From positions 1-31,778 of the forward strand of contig CAXXKO010000023.1 of the NCBI GenBank assembly GCA_963666705.2: a stretch of 31,778 bases of DNA, written 5' to 3'. Positions 22,783 to 29,828 of this stretch are shown piece by piece. The position numbers and the translations under genes were made by a program. The DNA comes from G963666705 sp963666705. GTDB taxonomy: Bacteria; Pseudomonadota; Alphaproteobacteria; CADEGL01. Numbering within the stretch: position 1 is the stretch's first letter; every line of letters starts with the position of its first letter. Under the pieces are notes generated by a model, which made no database searches, had not been told where the DNA came from, and was given only the letters and a program-made list of their open reading frames with translations.

Positions 22783-23514
22783 TCACGCGGCGGCCCCGAG
22801 GACCTGCTCGGCGAAACGGGGATAGGTCTCGGCGATCTCCTCGCGCACCCGGCTGCGGATGAGCGCCAGCAGCCCGGCGTCGGGGGGTAGGGTCTCGGGC
22901 ACGCTCGCATCGCGGTCGAACTCGAAACCGGTGTTCTCGACCACGCTCGCAAGCGTCTCGCCCGCATGGGTGCTTTGGAGGCGGAAGCGGCGCCGTGCCT
23001 TGTCGAACGTAAAAAGGGCTCGGCCGGTCAGGAGCGCGTGCGGCCCGCCGCGGCGCCAGACGCCGTCCTCGCTCACCCCCGGCGCGCTCACGAAATCGAC
23101 CTTGGGGACGAAGACCCGGGGGCTGTGCTCCTCGCGGAACAGGATCACGCGCGGAATCATGAAGTAGAGGTAGGACGAGCCGAAAGAGCCGGGCCAGCGC
23201 ACGGCGAGCTCGGGATAGTCGCCCGTGCCGACGAGGTTGATGTTGCCCTCGCCATCGATCTGGCCGCCGCCCAGGAAGAAGGCGTCGATGCGCCCTTGCG
23301 CCGCGCAGTCGAACATCTCGCGCCCGCCGTCGGTGAAGAAGTTGAAGCGGCGGCTGCCGAGGACGCTCACGCGCACCCGGTCGCCCGAGAGGGCGCGGGC
23401 GAGGAAGGCGCCGGCGCCGGGGATGGGAGAGGAAGCGCCCACGGCCACGTGGCCCGCGCCCTCCAGCAGGCGCGCGACCACCGCGACGAGCAGCTCCTGG
23501 CGCGAATGTTCCAT
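22783..23514 (-). CDS. CoA-transferase family I, beta-type subunit (possibly IpdB-like)
   Basis: A 243-residue protein resembling subunit B of glutaconate-type CoA-transferases, with VAVGASSPIPGAGAFLAR near the N-terminus and GRIDAFFLGGGQIDGEGNINLVG in the centre. It pairs with the gene at 23518-24351 (three bases apart), as two-subunit enzymes do. At the position where ordinary family I transferases carry the catalytic Glu in an E-(S/N)-G motif, this protein reads VSVLGSRRF, with no Glu. The same loss is known in IpdB of the steroid ring-opening hydrolase IpdAB. It may therefore be a hydrolase or ring-cleaving enzyme rather than a transferase; this is inference. Confidence 0.78.
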   Translation of the reverse strand: MEHSRQELLVAVVARLLEGAGHVAVGASSPIPGAGAFLARALSGDRVRVSVLGSRRFNFFTDGGREMFDCAAQGRIDAFFLGGGQIDGEGNINLVGTGDYPELAVRWPGSFGSSYLYFMIPRVILFREEHSPRVFVPKVDFVSAPGVSEDGVWRRGGPHALLTGRALFTFDKARRRFRLQSTHAGETLASVVENTGFEFDRDASVPETLPPDAGLLALIRSRVREEIAETYPRFAEQVLGAAA

Positions 23515-23517
23515 GGC

Positions 23518-24351
23518 TCAGGCGGCGGTCCGCTCGCCCGTCACGTGGGCCGCGAGGTAGGCATCGAACCCCTCGTCCGTGCGGGCGTCGCGCATATAGG
23601 CGCGCAGGTGGTCGAGGTCGCGCTCGTAGCGGTCCACGAAACCCACCGGCCAGGCGCCCCGCGGCGCCTCGGCCACGGCCGAGACGTAGAGGCCCGGCAG
23701 GGTGCCGGATGCGTGCTCCTCGTCGGCCAAGAGGTCGCCGTCATAGATCTCCTCGACGGTCACGAGCGTCTCGCGCGCCGCGTGCGCCATCACCACGCAC
23801 TCGCGCCGGCGGCCGATCCAGACGTTGCCGGCGGCATCCGCCATCGGTGCGTGGAAGAGGGCGATATCGGGCCGAATGGCGGGCAGCAGCACGATGGGGT
23901 CGCCGCCTTCTTCGGCAAAGGGATTGTCCACGATTCGCCAGTCGTCGCGGTAGCGCAGCACGTCCGAGCCGATGAGGCCGCGCAGGGGGATGAAGGGGAT
24001 GCCCTTCTCGGCGGCCTGCAAGGCGGCGTGGATGGCGGGGCAGGTCGAATCGATCATGCGGATGGCGCCCGACTTGAACGCGGCCGTAAAGCGCGGCGCC
24101 GCCCCCAGCTCGCCCATGGTGATGGCGCCGGCCTCGACCGTGGCGACGCATCCGGCACCGATCAGAAGCTCGGCCTGGAGGCTGCTCTGGGGCACGGCGA
24201 GAAGGTGCAGGCCGCGCACGCCGCGCCGCACCAGCGCCCGGGTCGCGGCCATGGAGACCCCGGCATAGTCCGGCGGCACGGCGAGCAGGCACCCGTCCGG
24301 CACCCGCGCCGCCAGCTCCTCGACCCCGATGATGAGTCCGTTGGCACCCAT
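23518..24351 (-). CDS. CoA-transferase family I, alpha-type subunit (possibly IpdA-like)
   Basis: A 277-residue partner of the beta-type subunit. GVRGLHLLAVPQSSLQAELL, GAGCVATVEAGAITMGELG and AAPRFTAAFKSGAIRMIDS are typical of the alpha subunits of this family, and LIGSDVLRYRDDW with DIALFHAPMADAAGNVWI follows. The Glu in TVEAG, or the one in MGELG, is a candidate active-site residue if the pair is IpdAB-like. It lies between the NDP-forming acyl-CoA synthetase (62 bases upstream) and the beta-type subunit. The substrate is unknown. Confidence 0.8.
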   Translation of the reverse strand: MGANGLIIGVEELAARVPDGCLLAVPPDYAGVSMAATRALVRRGVRGLHLLAVPQSSLQAELLIGAGCVATVEAGAITMGELGAAPRFTAAFKSGAIRMIDSTCPAIHAALQAAEKGIPFIPLRGLIGSDVLRYRDDWRIVDNPFAEEGGDPIVLLPAIRPDIALFHAPMADAAGNVWIGRRRECVVMAHAARETLVTVEEIYDGDLLADEEHASGTLPGLYVSAVAEAPRGAWPVGFVDRYERDLDHLRAYMRDARTDEGFDAYLAAHVTGERTAA

Positions 24352-24413
24352 GACGGCGCCATGAATAGCGCATTCCCGCCGCCACCGGTAGGGGTGGGCA
24401 GGCCGCCGCGCCC

Positions 24414-26516
24414 CTACTCGAAAGGCTCGAGGACCGCGTCCACGCCCGCGGCACCCTGGCCTTGGGGCAGGACGATGAGCGGGTTGACCTCGACCGCCGC
24501 CACCACGTCCCGCACGGCGTGGGCGAAGCGGGAGAAGGCGGCGATGGCAAGGGCGGCGGCCTCGGCATCGAACGGCCCGGCGCCGCGGACACCGGCGAGC
24601 AGCGTAGCGGCCGGCGTCTCGGACAGCATCTCGCGCGCCGCTTCCGTCGAGACGGGACCCAGGCGGACGCTCGCGCGCCCGACGACCTCTACGAGAGTGC
24701 CGCCGGGGCCGACGGCGATCACGGCGCCGAAATCCGGGTCCATGCGCGCGCCGAGGATCAGCTCCACGCCCGCCCCCGCCATGGGCTCGACGAAGACCTC
24801 GCCGCCGGCTTCGCCCACGATCGACGCGGCCAAATCCTCGTAGGCCGCCCGCACGGCACCGGCGTCCGCGAGGCCGAGCCGGACGAGGCCGCGCTCGGTC
24901 TTGTGGAGGAGGCCGGGCGTCGCCGCCTTGAGGGCGACGGGCCAGCCGAATTCGTTGGCCGCCGCGACTGCTTCCATGGCGCCGGCAACGACGCGGCACG
25001 GCACCATGGGCACGCCGGCCTCGGCCAGGAGGGCCATGCGCGCGGGCTCGCTCAATCCACCAGGTGTGCCGGCGCGGGCGCCCCAAGCGACGGCATCGGC
25101 CGCGTCCGCGGGCTCCGGCACCGCCTCGGGGGGTGCCGGGCGCGCCCACAGGCCCAAGGCGGCGAAGCCGGCGCGCATGCCGACAAGGTAGGGGATGCCG
25201 GCCGCGTCCAGCTTCTCGCGCACGTGGGGATTGAGGCCGCAGGCGGCGGCGTTGTTGATGAAGACGAAGCGCTTGCCGGGGCAGGGCAGGTGGCGGGCGC
25301 AGATATCCGCCATGATCGTGACCCAGGTGGCATCGGCACCCCCCTTGCTGGGCGCGTCCATGGCGAGAGCGATGGTGGCGAGCTCGGGGTCGGCGACGAG
25401 GGCCGCGATGATTTGCGCGAAGCGGTCCTCGTCCCAGCCGAGGCCGAATGCGTCGAGCGGGTTGCGGGGGTTGGAGAAGGCGGGAAAGGCCGCGCTCATG
25501 GCTTCAAGCGTCTCGGGGCGGAGCGCGGGCGTGCTGATGCGGTAGCGCTCGGCCAAATCGGCGAGCAGCGCCGCCTGCCCGCCCGAGAGGGTGATGGGCA
25601 CCGTGTGGGGGTTGGGTGGCGGCTCCGGATAGGCCGAGAGCAGGGCCGCGAGCTCCAGCATCTCGTCGTAATCATGGACCCGCAGGATGCCCAGGCGGCG
25701 GAAGAAGGCATCGTAGACCGCGTCGTCGCCGGCGATGCCGCCCGTATGGGCCTGGACCGCGCGGATGCCGCTCTCGCTCACCCCCACTTTGAGGGCGACG
25801 AGGCGCTGGCCGGCGGCATGGGCCGCGAGGGCGGCGGCGGCGAAGGCCGCGGGCTCGCGGATGGTCTCGAGGAACAGGAGCACGACCTTGATGCGCGCAT
25901 CGCTCGCGAGGTAGCGCAAATAATCGCCCGCCGTCAGCACCGCCTCGTTGCCGGAGGTGATGGTATAGCCGAGGCCGAGGCCGCGCTCGTCCTGGGAGGT
26001 GGCGATGGCGATCGAGCCGCTCTGGGAGATGATCGCGACCGGCCCCGGCCCGGTCCCGTCCAGGAGCGTCGAAGGCCAGAGGGTCGCGCGCTCGAACCTG
26101 TTGGCGACGCCCATGTTGTTGGGGCCGTTGAGCGCGATGCCGTGGCGCGCGGCGATTGCCGCCGCCTCGCGCTCGAGCGCCGCACCCTCGGCGTCGGCAT
26201 CGGAGAAGCCGCTCGCCGGCAGCACCACGGCGCCGATGCCGAGCCGGCCGCATTCCTCGAGCAGCGCCGGCGCGCGGGCCGCGGCGGTGCCCATATAGAC
26301 CGCGTCGACCGGCCCCGGAAGGTCGCCGAGGGAGGGGTAGCAGCGCAGGCCACACACCTCCTCGTAGCGCGGGTTCACGGGATAGACGGGGCCGGGGAAG
26401 CCGGCCGCGCCCAGGTTCTGGATACAGCGGTAGGTGAAGGAAAGCGCCCGCGTCGAGGCGCCGACGACGGCGACCGACTTCGGCCTGAACAGCTTGTCGA
26501 TCTGGATCTCGGGCAC
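24414..26516 (-). CDS. NDP-forming acyl-CoA synthetase (acetate--CoA ligase family, alpha-beta fusion)
   Basis: A 700-residue fused ADP/NDP-forming acyl-CoA synthetase. Order: CoA-binding domain (FRPKSVAVVGAST near 10-22, NGPNNMGVANR near 130-140), ligase domain (ISQSGSIAIA near 164-172, ITSGNEAVL), His257 in QAHTGGIAGDD as the likely phosphorylated His, and a C-terminal ATP-grasp domain (GWPVALKAATPGLLHKTERG, VEPMAGAGVELILGARMDPDFG, AVEVNPLIV). It converts an acyl-CoA, NDP and phosphate to acid, CoA and NTP, or the reverse. I chose the GTG at 26516 because AAGGGGG lies just upstream and the family starts close to this point; the frame is open 22 codons further. It heads the acyl-CoA operon. 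Confidence 0.9.
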   Translation of the reverse strand: MPEIQIDKLFRPKSVAVVGASTRALSFTYRCIQNLGAAGFPGPVYPVNPRYEEVCGLRCYPSLGDLPGPVDAVYMGTAAARAPALLEECGRLGIGAVVLPASGFSDADAEGAALEREAAAIAARHGIALNGPNNMGVANRFERATLWPSTLLDGTGPGPVAIISQSGSIAIATSQDERGLGLGYTITSGNEAVLTAGDYLRYLASDARIKVVLLFLETIREPAAFAAAALAAHAAGQRLVALKVGVSESGIRAVQAHTGGIAGDDAVYDAFFRRLGILRVHDYDEMLELAALLSAYPEPPPNPHTVPITLSGGQAALLADLAERYRISTPALRPETLEAMSAAFPAFSNPRNPLDAFGLGWDEDRFAQIIAALVADPELATIALAMDAPSKGGADATWVTIMADICARHLPCPGKRFVFINNAAACGLNPHVREKLDAAGIPYLVGMRAGFAALGLWARPAPPEAVPEPADAADAVAWGARAGTPGGLSEPARMALLAEAGVPMVPCRVVAGAMEAVAAANEFGWPVALKAATPGLLHKTERGLVRLGLADAGAVRAAYEDLAASIVGEAGGEVFVEPMAGAGVELILGARMDPDFGAVIAVGPGGTLVEVVGRASVRLGPVSTEAAREMLSETPAATLLAGVRGAGPFDAEAAALAIAAFSRFAHAVRDVVAAVEVNPLIVLPQGQGAAGVDAVLEPFE

Positions 26517-26656
26517 GCGCACCCCCTTCCCCGCCACCTCGGTTGGGGGCGGAGTATGCGGGCCGCGCGGCGCTCCTGGCAACCTGTGCGCCGGGCATCG
26601 GTGGCGGACGGCGGCGTTGCGAAACGGTCGACATGCACCCCGAAAACGTTAAGAAA

Positions 26657-26736
26657 TGTCAAGGTGCGTATAACAAAATATTAATAAAATCAAAACGTTA
26701 GTGAATTCGGCTTCAGACCTTGACAAACCTTGACAC
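26657..26736. repeat. Twin non-coding element B: TGTCAAGGTGCG-N48-ACCTTGACA pair
   Basis: Same architecture and exactly the same length (80 bp, 48-bp centre) as element A at 7309-7388. TGTCAAGGTGCG is at the left, and two direct ACCTTGACA copies separated by one A are at the right. The centre is very AT-rich and matches A at roughly 27 of 48 positions by hand count. Downstream, ATGTGGGCATTCGATCCCAT (26779-26798) parallels ATATGGGCATCGGGTCCTAT (7418-7437). It lies about 140 bases upstream of the acyl-CoA operon. Confidence 0.75.
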
Positions 26737-26817
26737 ATTCGTCGCCAGTTCATCGCCGGGGTCCGGGCGCTTCCAACCATGTGGGCATTCGATCCCATTG
26801 CTTCAAGTGTGATGTTA

Positions 26818-26842
26818 TACCAACGGCCCATAAGAATGACCC
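26818..26842. repeat. Relic of an IS630-type terminal repeat
   Basis: TA followed by CCAACGGCCCATAAGAATGA and CCC. The IS630 element at 9231 begins TA then CCAACCGCCC and, after removal of its nested IS5, continues TTAACATTGACC. The spacing and most bases agree, so this is probably the stranded end of a related element. No transposase is next to it. Confidence 0.5.
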
Positions 26843-26898
26843 GTTGTATGTTCCCTCAAGCGCCGGGCGGGCGCATCCGCGCCCTTGGCTTCTCATAT

Positions 26899-26974
26899 CG
26901 CTCAAGCGCCGCTCAGGCACTTCTTTCGCTCAAGCGCCGCTAAGGCACTTCTTTCGCTCAAACGCCGCTAAGGC
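26899..26974 (-). repeat. Three 28-bp tandem units of the intergenic repeat family
   Basis: Units start at 26899, 26927 and 26955 and read CGCTCAAGCGCCGCT(C/A)AGG followed by CACTTCTTT. The reverse complement (GCCTTAGCGGCGCTTGAGCG) is the same unit found three times at 4747-4830 on the other side of the window. Target duplication of the second IS256 element follows immediately. Confidence 0.85.
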
Positions 26975-26984
26975 TGGCCTCGCA

Positions 26985-28432
26985 GATCGTGTCCCGGCAG
27001 GTGGTGTAAGAGCGTTGCGCTCTACGCGGCTCCCGGCGGGTAGGGCCGGGACGTTCAGGCTGCCACGGTGGGCAGCGTGATGGGGACACCATCGCCCAGC
27101 GGAGCGATGGATTCCAGCGTCATGTATCTCCTTGAGACGGCCCACTCGTCGTTCTGCTCGAGAAGGATGGCGCCGACGAGCCGTGTGATGGCGTCTTCGT
27201 TGGGAAAGATGCCGACGACGTTGGTGCGGCGCTTGACCTCGGCATGGAGCCGTTCGATCGGGTTGGTCGAATGCAACTTCTGGCGGTGCTCCTTGGGGAA
27301 GCTCATGTAGGCGAGGACGTCGTGCTCGGCTTCGTCCATCAGGGCGGCGAGCTTGGGGACCTTGGGCCTGAGCTGGTCGGCGACCTGACGCCACTGGACC
27401 TTCGCGCTGTCGGCGTCCTCCTGGGCGAAGGCGGTGGCGACGAAGGCGGAGACGACGCGCCGGCCCTGCTTGCCGGCATGGGCCAGCAGGTTGCGGGCGA
27501 AGTGCACGCGGCATCTTTGCCAGGTGGCGCCGAGGATCCGGGTCGCGGCGGCCTTCAGGCCCTTGTGGTCGTCGGAGATCACCAGCTTCACGCCGCGCAG
27601 CCCGCGCCGGGCCAGCGAGCGCAGGAACTCAGTCCAGAAGGTCTCGGCCTCCGACGCGCCGATCGCCATGCCCAGGACCTCGCGGCGGCCTTGGTCGTTG
27701 ACGGCCACAGCCACGGTCACCGCGACCGAGACGATGCGTCCGGTCTGGCGCACCTTCACATAAGTCGCATCCAGCCACAGATAGGGCCAGTCGCCCTCCA
27801 GCGGTCGATCAAGGAAGCCGTTGACCTTATCGTCGATCTCGCCGCACAGCCTGGAGACCTGGCTCTTGGAGACGCCCGACATCCCCATCGCCTGAACCAG
27901 ATCGTCGACCGAGCGGGTCGACACGCCCTGGATGTAGGCCTCCTGGATCACCGCAGCCAGCGCCTTCTCGGCCATCCGCCGCGGCTCCAGGAAGCCGGGG
28001 AAGTAGCTCCCCTTCCTCAGCTTCGGGATCTTCAACTCGACCGTGCCGGCCCGGGTCTCCCAGGACCGGTCGCGGTAGCCGTTGCGGTGGGTGATACGAT
28101 CCGCCGAGCGCTCGCCGTGAGCGGCGCCGGTCAGGCCCTCGACCTCCAGTGCCATCAGCCGCTCGGCCGTGAAGCCGATCATCTCGCGAAGCAGATCGGC
28201 ATCGGAGCTCTTCTCCAAAAGCGCGCGTAGGGTCATCATGTCCTGGGTCATCGTGGTTCTCCTTCGGGTCAGGTTGGTTCGCACTAGCCCAACCCTAAAC
28301 CGGAACCGCGATGGCCTCCGCTGTGGATAGCCGGCTTGCCTACGCCAGACTCTCGGCGGTCGCTACGGCAAGCCGCCTACCCACAGCTACCAGAGGCTCC
28401 AACAACTCCTACACCACGTCCTGGGACACGAC
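26985..28432 (-). mobile_element. IS256-family insertion sequence (copy 2, different lineage)
   Basis: About 1.45 kb with a single transposase gene. The ends are TCGTGTCCCGGCAGGTGGTG at the left (from 26987) and, read inward from the right, TCGTGTCCCAGGACGTGGTG: good imperfect inverted repeats. The flanks carry the identical 7-mer CCTCGCA (26978-26984 and 28433-28439), close to the 8-9 bp duplication expected for the family. This looks like an intact, fairly recent insertion. Confidence 0.88.
27055..28251 (-). CDS. IS256-family transposase
   Basis: A 398-residue Mutator-type transposase. An N-terminal region with RNGYRDRSWETRAGTVELKI and IPKLRKGSYFPGFLEPRR is followed by the DDE core. The first Asp is in LWLDATYVKVRQ, the second in VISDDHKGLKAA, then CRVHFARNLL, and the Glu in STNPIERLHAEVKRRTNVVGIFP. 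An AAGGAG ribosome site precedes the ATG at 28251. Length and motifs are complete. It is not a copy of the transposase at 7844-9106. Confidence 0.94.
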   Translation of the reverse strand: MTQDMMTLRALLEKSSDADLLREMIGFTAERLMALEVEGLTGAAHGERSADRITHRNGYRDRSWETRAGTVELKIPKLRKGSYFPGFLEPRRMAEKALAAVIQEAYIQGVSTRSVDDLVQAMGMSGVSKSQVSRLCGEIDDKVNGFLDRPLEGDWPYLWLDATYVKVRQTGRIVSVAVTVAVAVNDQGRREVLGMAIGASEAETFWTEFLRSLARRGLRGVKLVISDDHKGLKAAATRILGATWQRCRVHFARNLLAHAGKQGRRVVSAFVATAFAQEDADSAKVQWRQVADQLRPKVPKLAALMDEAEHDVLAYMSFPKEHRQKLHSTNPIERLHAEVKRRTNVVGIFPNEDAITRLVGAILLEQNDEWAVSRRYMTLESIAPLGDGVPITLPTVAA

Positions 28433-28466
28433 CCTCGCATAAGCTCGGGCGCGCGGGCGGCGCTTG

Positions 28467-28501
28467 CCAGCGGTCGATGAGTCAAGCTCATCGGCCGCTG
28501 G
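28467..28501. other. Long perfect hairpin
   Basis: CCAGCGGTCGATGAG, loop TCAAG, then CTCATCGGCCGCTGG: a 15-bp stem with a single G-T pair and a 5-base loop. No T run follows on either side, so it is not a standard intrinsic terminator. It lies just right of the IS256 insertion and 72 bases beyond the stop of the TPR fragment, so it may stop or protect that transcript, or be a mobile-element remnant. Confidence 0.6.
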
Positions 28502-28573
28502 TATTAGGCGGGCCGATCGACGCACGTGCCCGGCGGCCGGATTTCGGTTCGCCCAGCGGCGCGACGAGTGCCT

Positions 28574-29017
28574 CTACCGAACCGCCTGGGCGCGGGCTTC
28601 CAGATCGTCCGCTTCCGAGCCGCCCCCCGTCGCGCGGAGCAAGGCGGCGTAATTTCCGAGGCTCCGAATAACGTCCGGGTGCCTCGGTCCCAGGACCTCC
28701 TCCCGGATAGCGAGCGAACGCCGGTAGAGGGGCTCGGCCTCGGCGTAGCGGCCCTGAACGTAGTAGAGCCCAGCCAGGTTGTTGAGACTCCGGGCCACTT
28801 CCGGGTGCCCGGGGCCGAGGGAAGCCTCCCAGATCGCGAGCGCGCGGATCAAGAGGGACTCGGCCTCGGCATAACGGCCCTGAGCGTGGTAGATGCCGGC
28901 CAGGCTGTTGAGGCCCTGGCCCACGTTCGGATGCTCGGGCCCGAGGGCCTTCTCCAAGATCGCCAACGCGCGCTGACTGAGCGGCTCGGCCTCGGCATGG
29001 CGGCCCTGGCTGAACTG
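28574..29017 (-). pseudogene. Tetratricopeptide-repeat (kinesin-light-chain type) protein, C-terminal fragment
   Basis: The frame reads three 42-residue TPR units of the kinesin-light-chain/NPHP3 type. Each contains (S/A/V)LGP-x-HP(D/N/E)V followed by LN-L-A and QGRYAEAE; the first visible one begins SQGRHAEAEPL. The open frame extends to 29047, but the last dozen codons belong to the neighbouring reverse-transcriptase relic on the other strand. The gene has therefore lost its 5' part, and the junction lies at about 29018. Such repeats bind proteins and are common in large regulatory or effector proteins; the role here is unknown. The stop is followed by the long hairpin. Confidence 0.7.
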
Positions 29018-29018
29018 C

Positions 29019-29351
29019 CTGCAAGAACATGTCCCCTTCGTTCGCAATGTTATCCATATGCCGACAAGCGTGAGCGGCGTACCTGCGCAAGACAGTTTCG
29101 CGCACCGGCAACGTTATGTGCAGACCCTGGATTTGCTGGATCGGGTCATTCGCGGATGGGGAAACTCGTTCGCTTATTCGAATGCGACGGCCACGACGAA
29201 TGACCTTGATGAAAGGATCGAGAAGTAGATTAAGAACTTTCGGAACTGGCATCGTCGCAAATTATGCGATGCCGACTGGCGTTCAAAACGCCGGACAGGC
29301 GGCGTATGCCTTCTGGTCAATATCAAACCGAAAAGTCTAGATGCATTACCG
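29019..29351 (+). pseudogene. Reverse transcriptase, C-terminal (thumb) fragment, decayed
   Basis: One plus frame reads QRYVQTLDLLDRVIRGWGNS, then FAYSN, NDLDERIEK, an in-frame TAG (29226), then IKNFRNWHRRKL and RRTGGVCLLVNIKPKSLDAL. The series Y-V-x-x-L-D-x-x-D-R-V-I-x-G-W-G-N-S-F, followed by L-D-x-x-I and RR-x-x-G-V-x-L-L, is the thumb/C-terminal pattern of group II-like and related bacterial reverse transcriptases. The palm with the YADD motif is missing: the fragment begins at about 29019, where the opposing TPR gene fragment ends. An IS3-family element interrupts it at 29352. The frame resumes exactly after the right-hand direct repeat, at 30780. Recognition is by pattern, without a database search. 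Confidence 0.6.
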
Positions 29352-29417
29352 TGAGTCGGACCCGATTTCCTTGGACACAGAATTGGCTTAATCGAAGTGT
29401 CCAAGGAGGACCGGAAC

Positions 29418-29828
29418 ATGACCGATAATTTTGAGAAGAAAGTTGCTGTTGATGGGCCTGTAGTAAATGCGGGCGAGCTTGGCTCGTCCACGTTTTCCCC
29501 AGGCCAGGCTTTGCCGGCAGGCCCGCTGGGACTTGGCCAGCGATGGACGGTGGCGCGCAAGCGTGAGGTCGTTCTGCGGCTTTTGCGTGACGAGCCGGTG
29601 CAACTTCTGTCGCGCCAGTTGGGCGTAGAGATCTTCCGGCTCGAGCAGTGGCGTGAGAAAGCGATCGGCGGGATCGACGCCTCGCTCAAGCAACGCAAGG
29701 GCGATCCGGTGCAGGCGGAACTGGATAGCGCCATGAAGCGGATCGGAGAGTTGACCATGCAGGTGGAACTGCTGGAGGCCAAGACGGAGACCTTCGGCCC
29801 TTTGGGGCGGCGGAGGTCGCGGCGATGA
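29418..29828 (+). CDS. IS3-family transposase OrfA
   Basis: 136 residues. The part RWTVARKREVVLRLLRDEP, then LSRQLGVEIFRLEQWREKAI, is a helix-turn-helix DNA-binding region. The end (AELDSAMKRIGELTMQVELLEAK) is the leucine-zipper-like coiled coil that OrfA uses to oligomerise. A strong ribosome site, AAGGAGGA, lies eight bases before the ATG. The stop overlaps the orfB start (ATGA). IS3 elements often fuse OrfA and OrfB by a -1 frameshift; I did not identify a clear slippery run here. Confidence 0.9.
   Translation: MTDNFEKKVAVDGPVVNAGELGSSTFSPGQALPAGPLGLGQRWTVARKREVVLRLLRDEPVQLLSRQLGVEIFRLEQWREKAIGGIDASLKQRKGDPVQAELDSAMKRIGELTMQVELLEAKTETFGPLGRRRSRR

Larger units (their letters stand above)
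26517..26984. other. Non-coding accessory stretch upstream of the acyl-CoA operon
   Basis: No gene is supported here. It contains twin element B (26657-26736), a block resembling an IS630 end (26818-26842), three inverted 28-bp units (26899-26974) and the left target duplication of the second IS256 element (CCTCGCA at 26978). The middle part is clearly AT-richer than the flanking genes. Confidence 0.7.

Noticed and set aside
26899..26974. Possible CRISPR array in the 28-bp units.
   Set aside because: Contiguous imperfect units without spacers; the same unit appears in the intergenic repeat family at 4747.
29116..29340. Open frame of 74 codons overlapping the reverse-transcriptase relic in another frame.
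   Set aside because: Its product has no motif, while the overlapping frame carries the RT thumb pattern and stays in register across the IS3 insertion.
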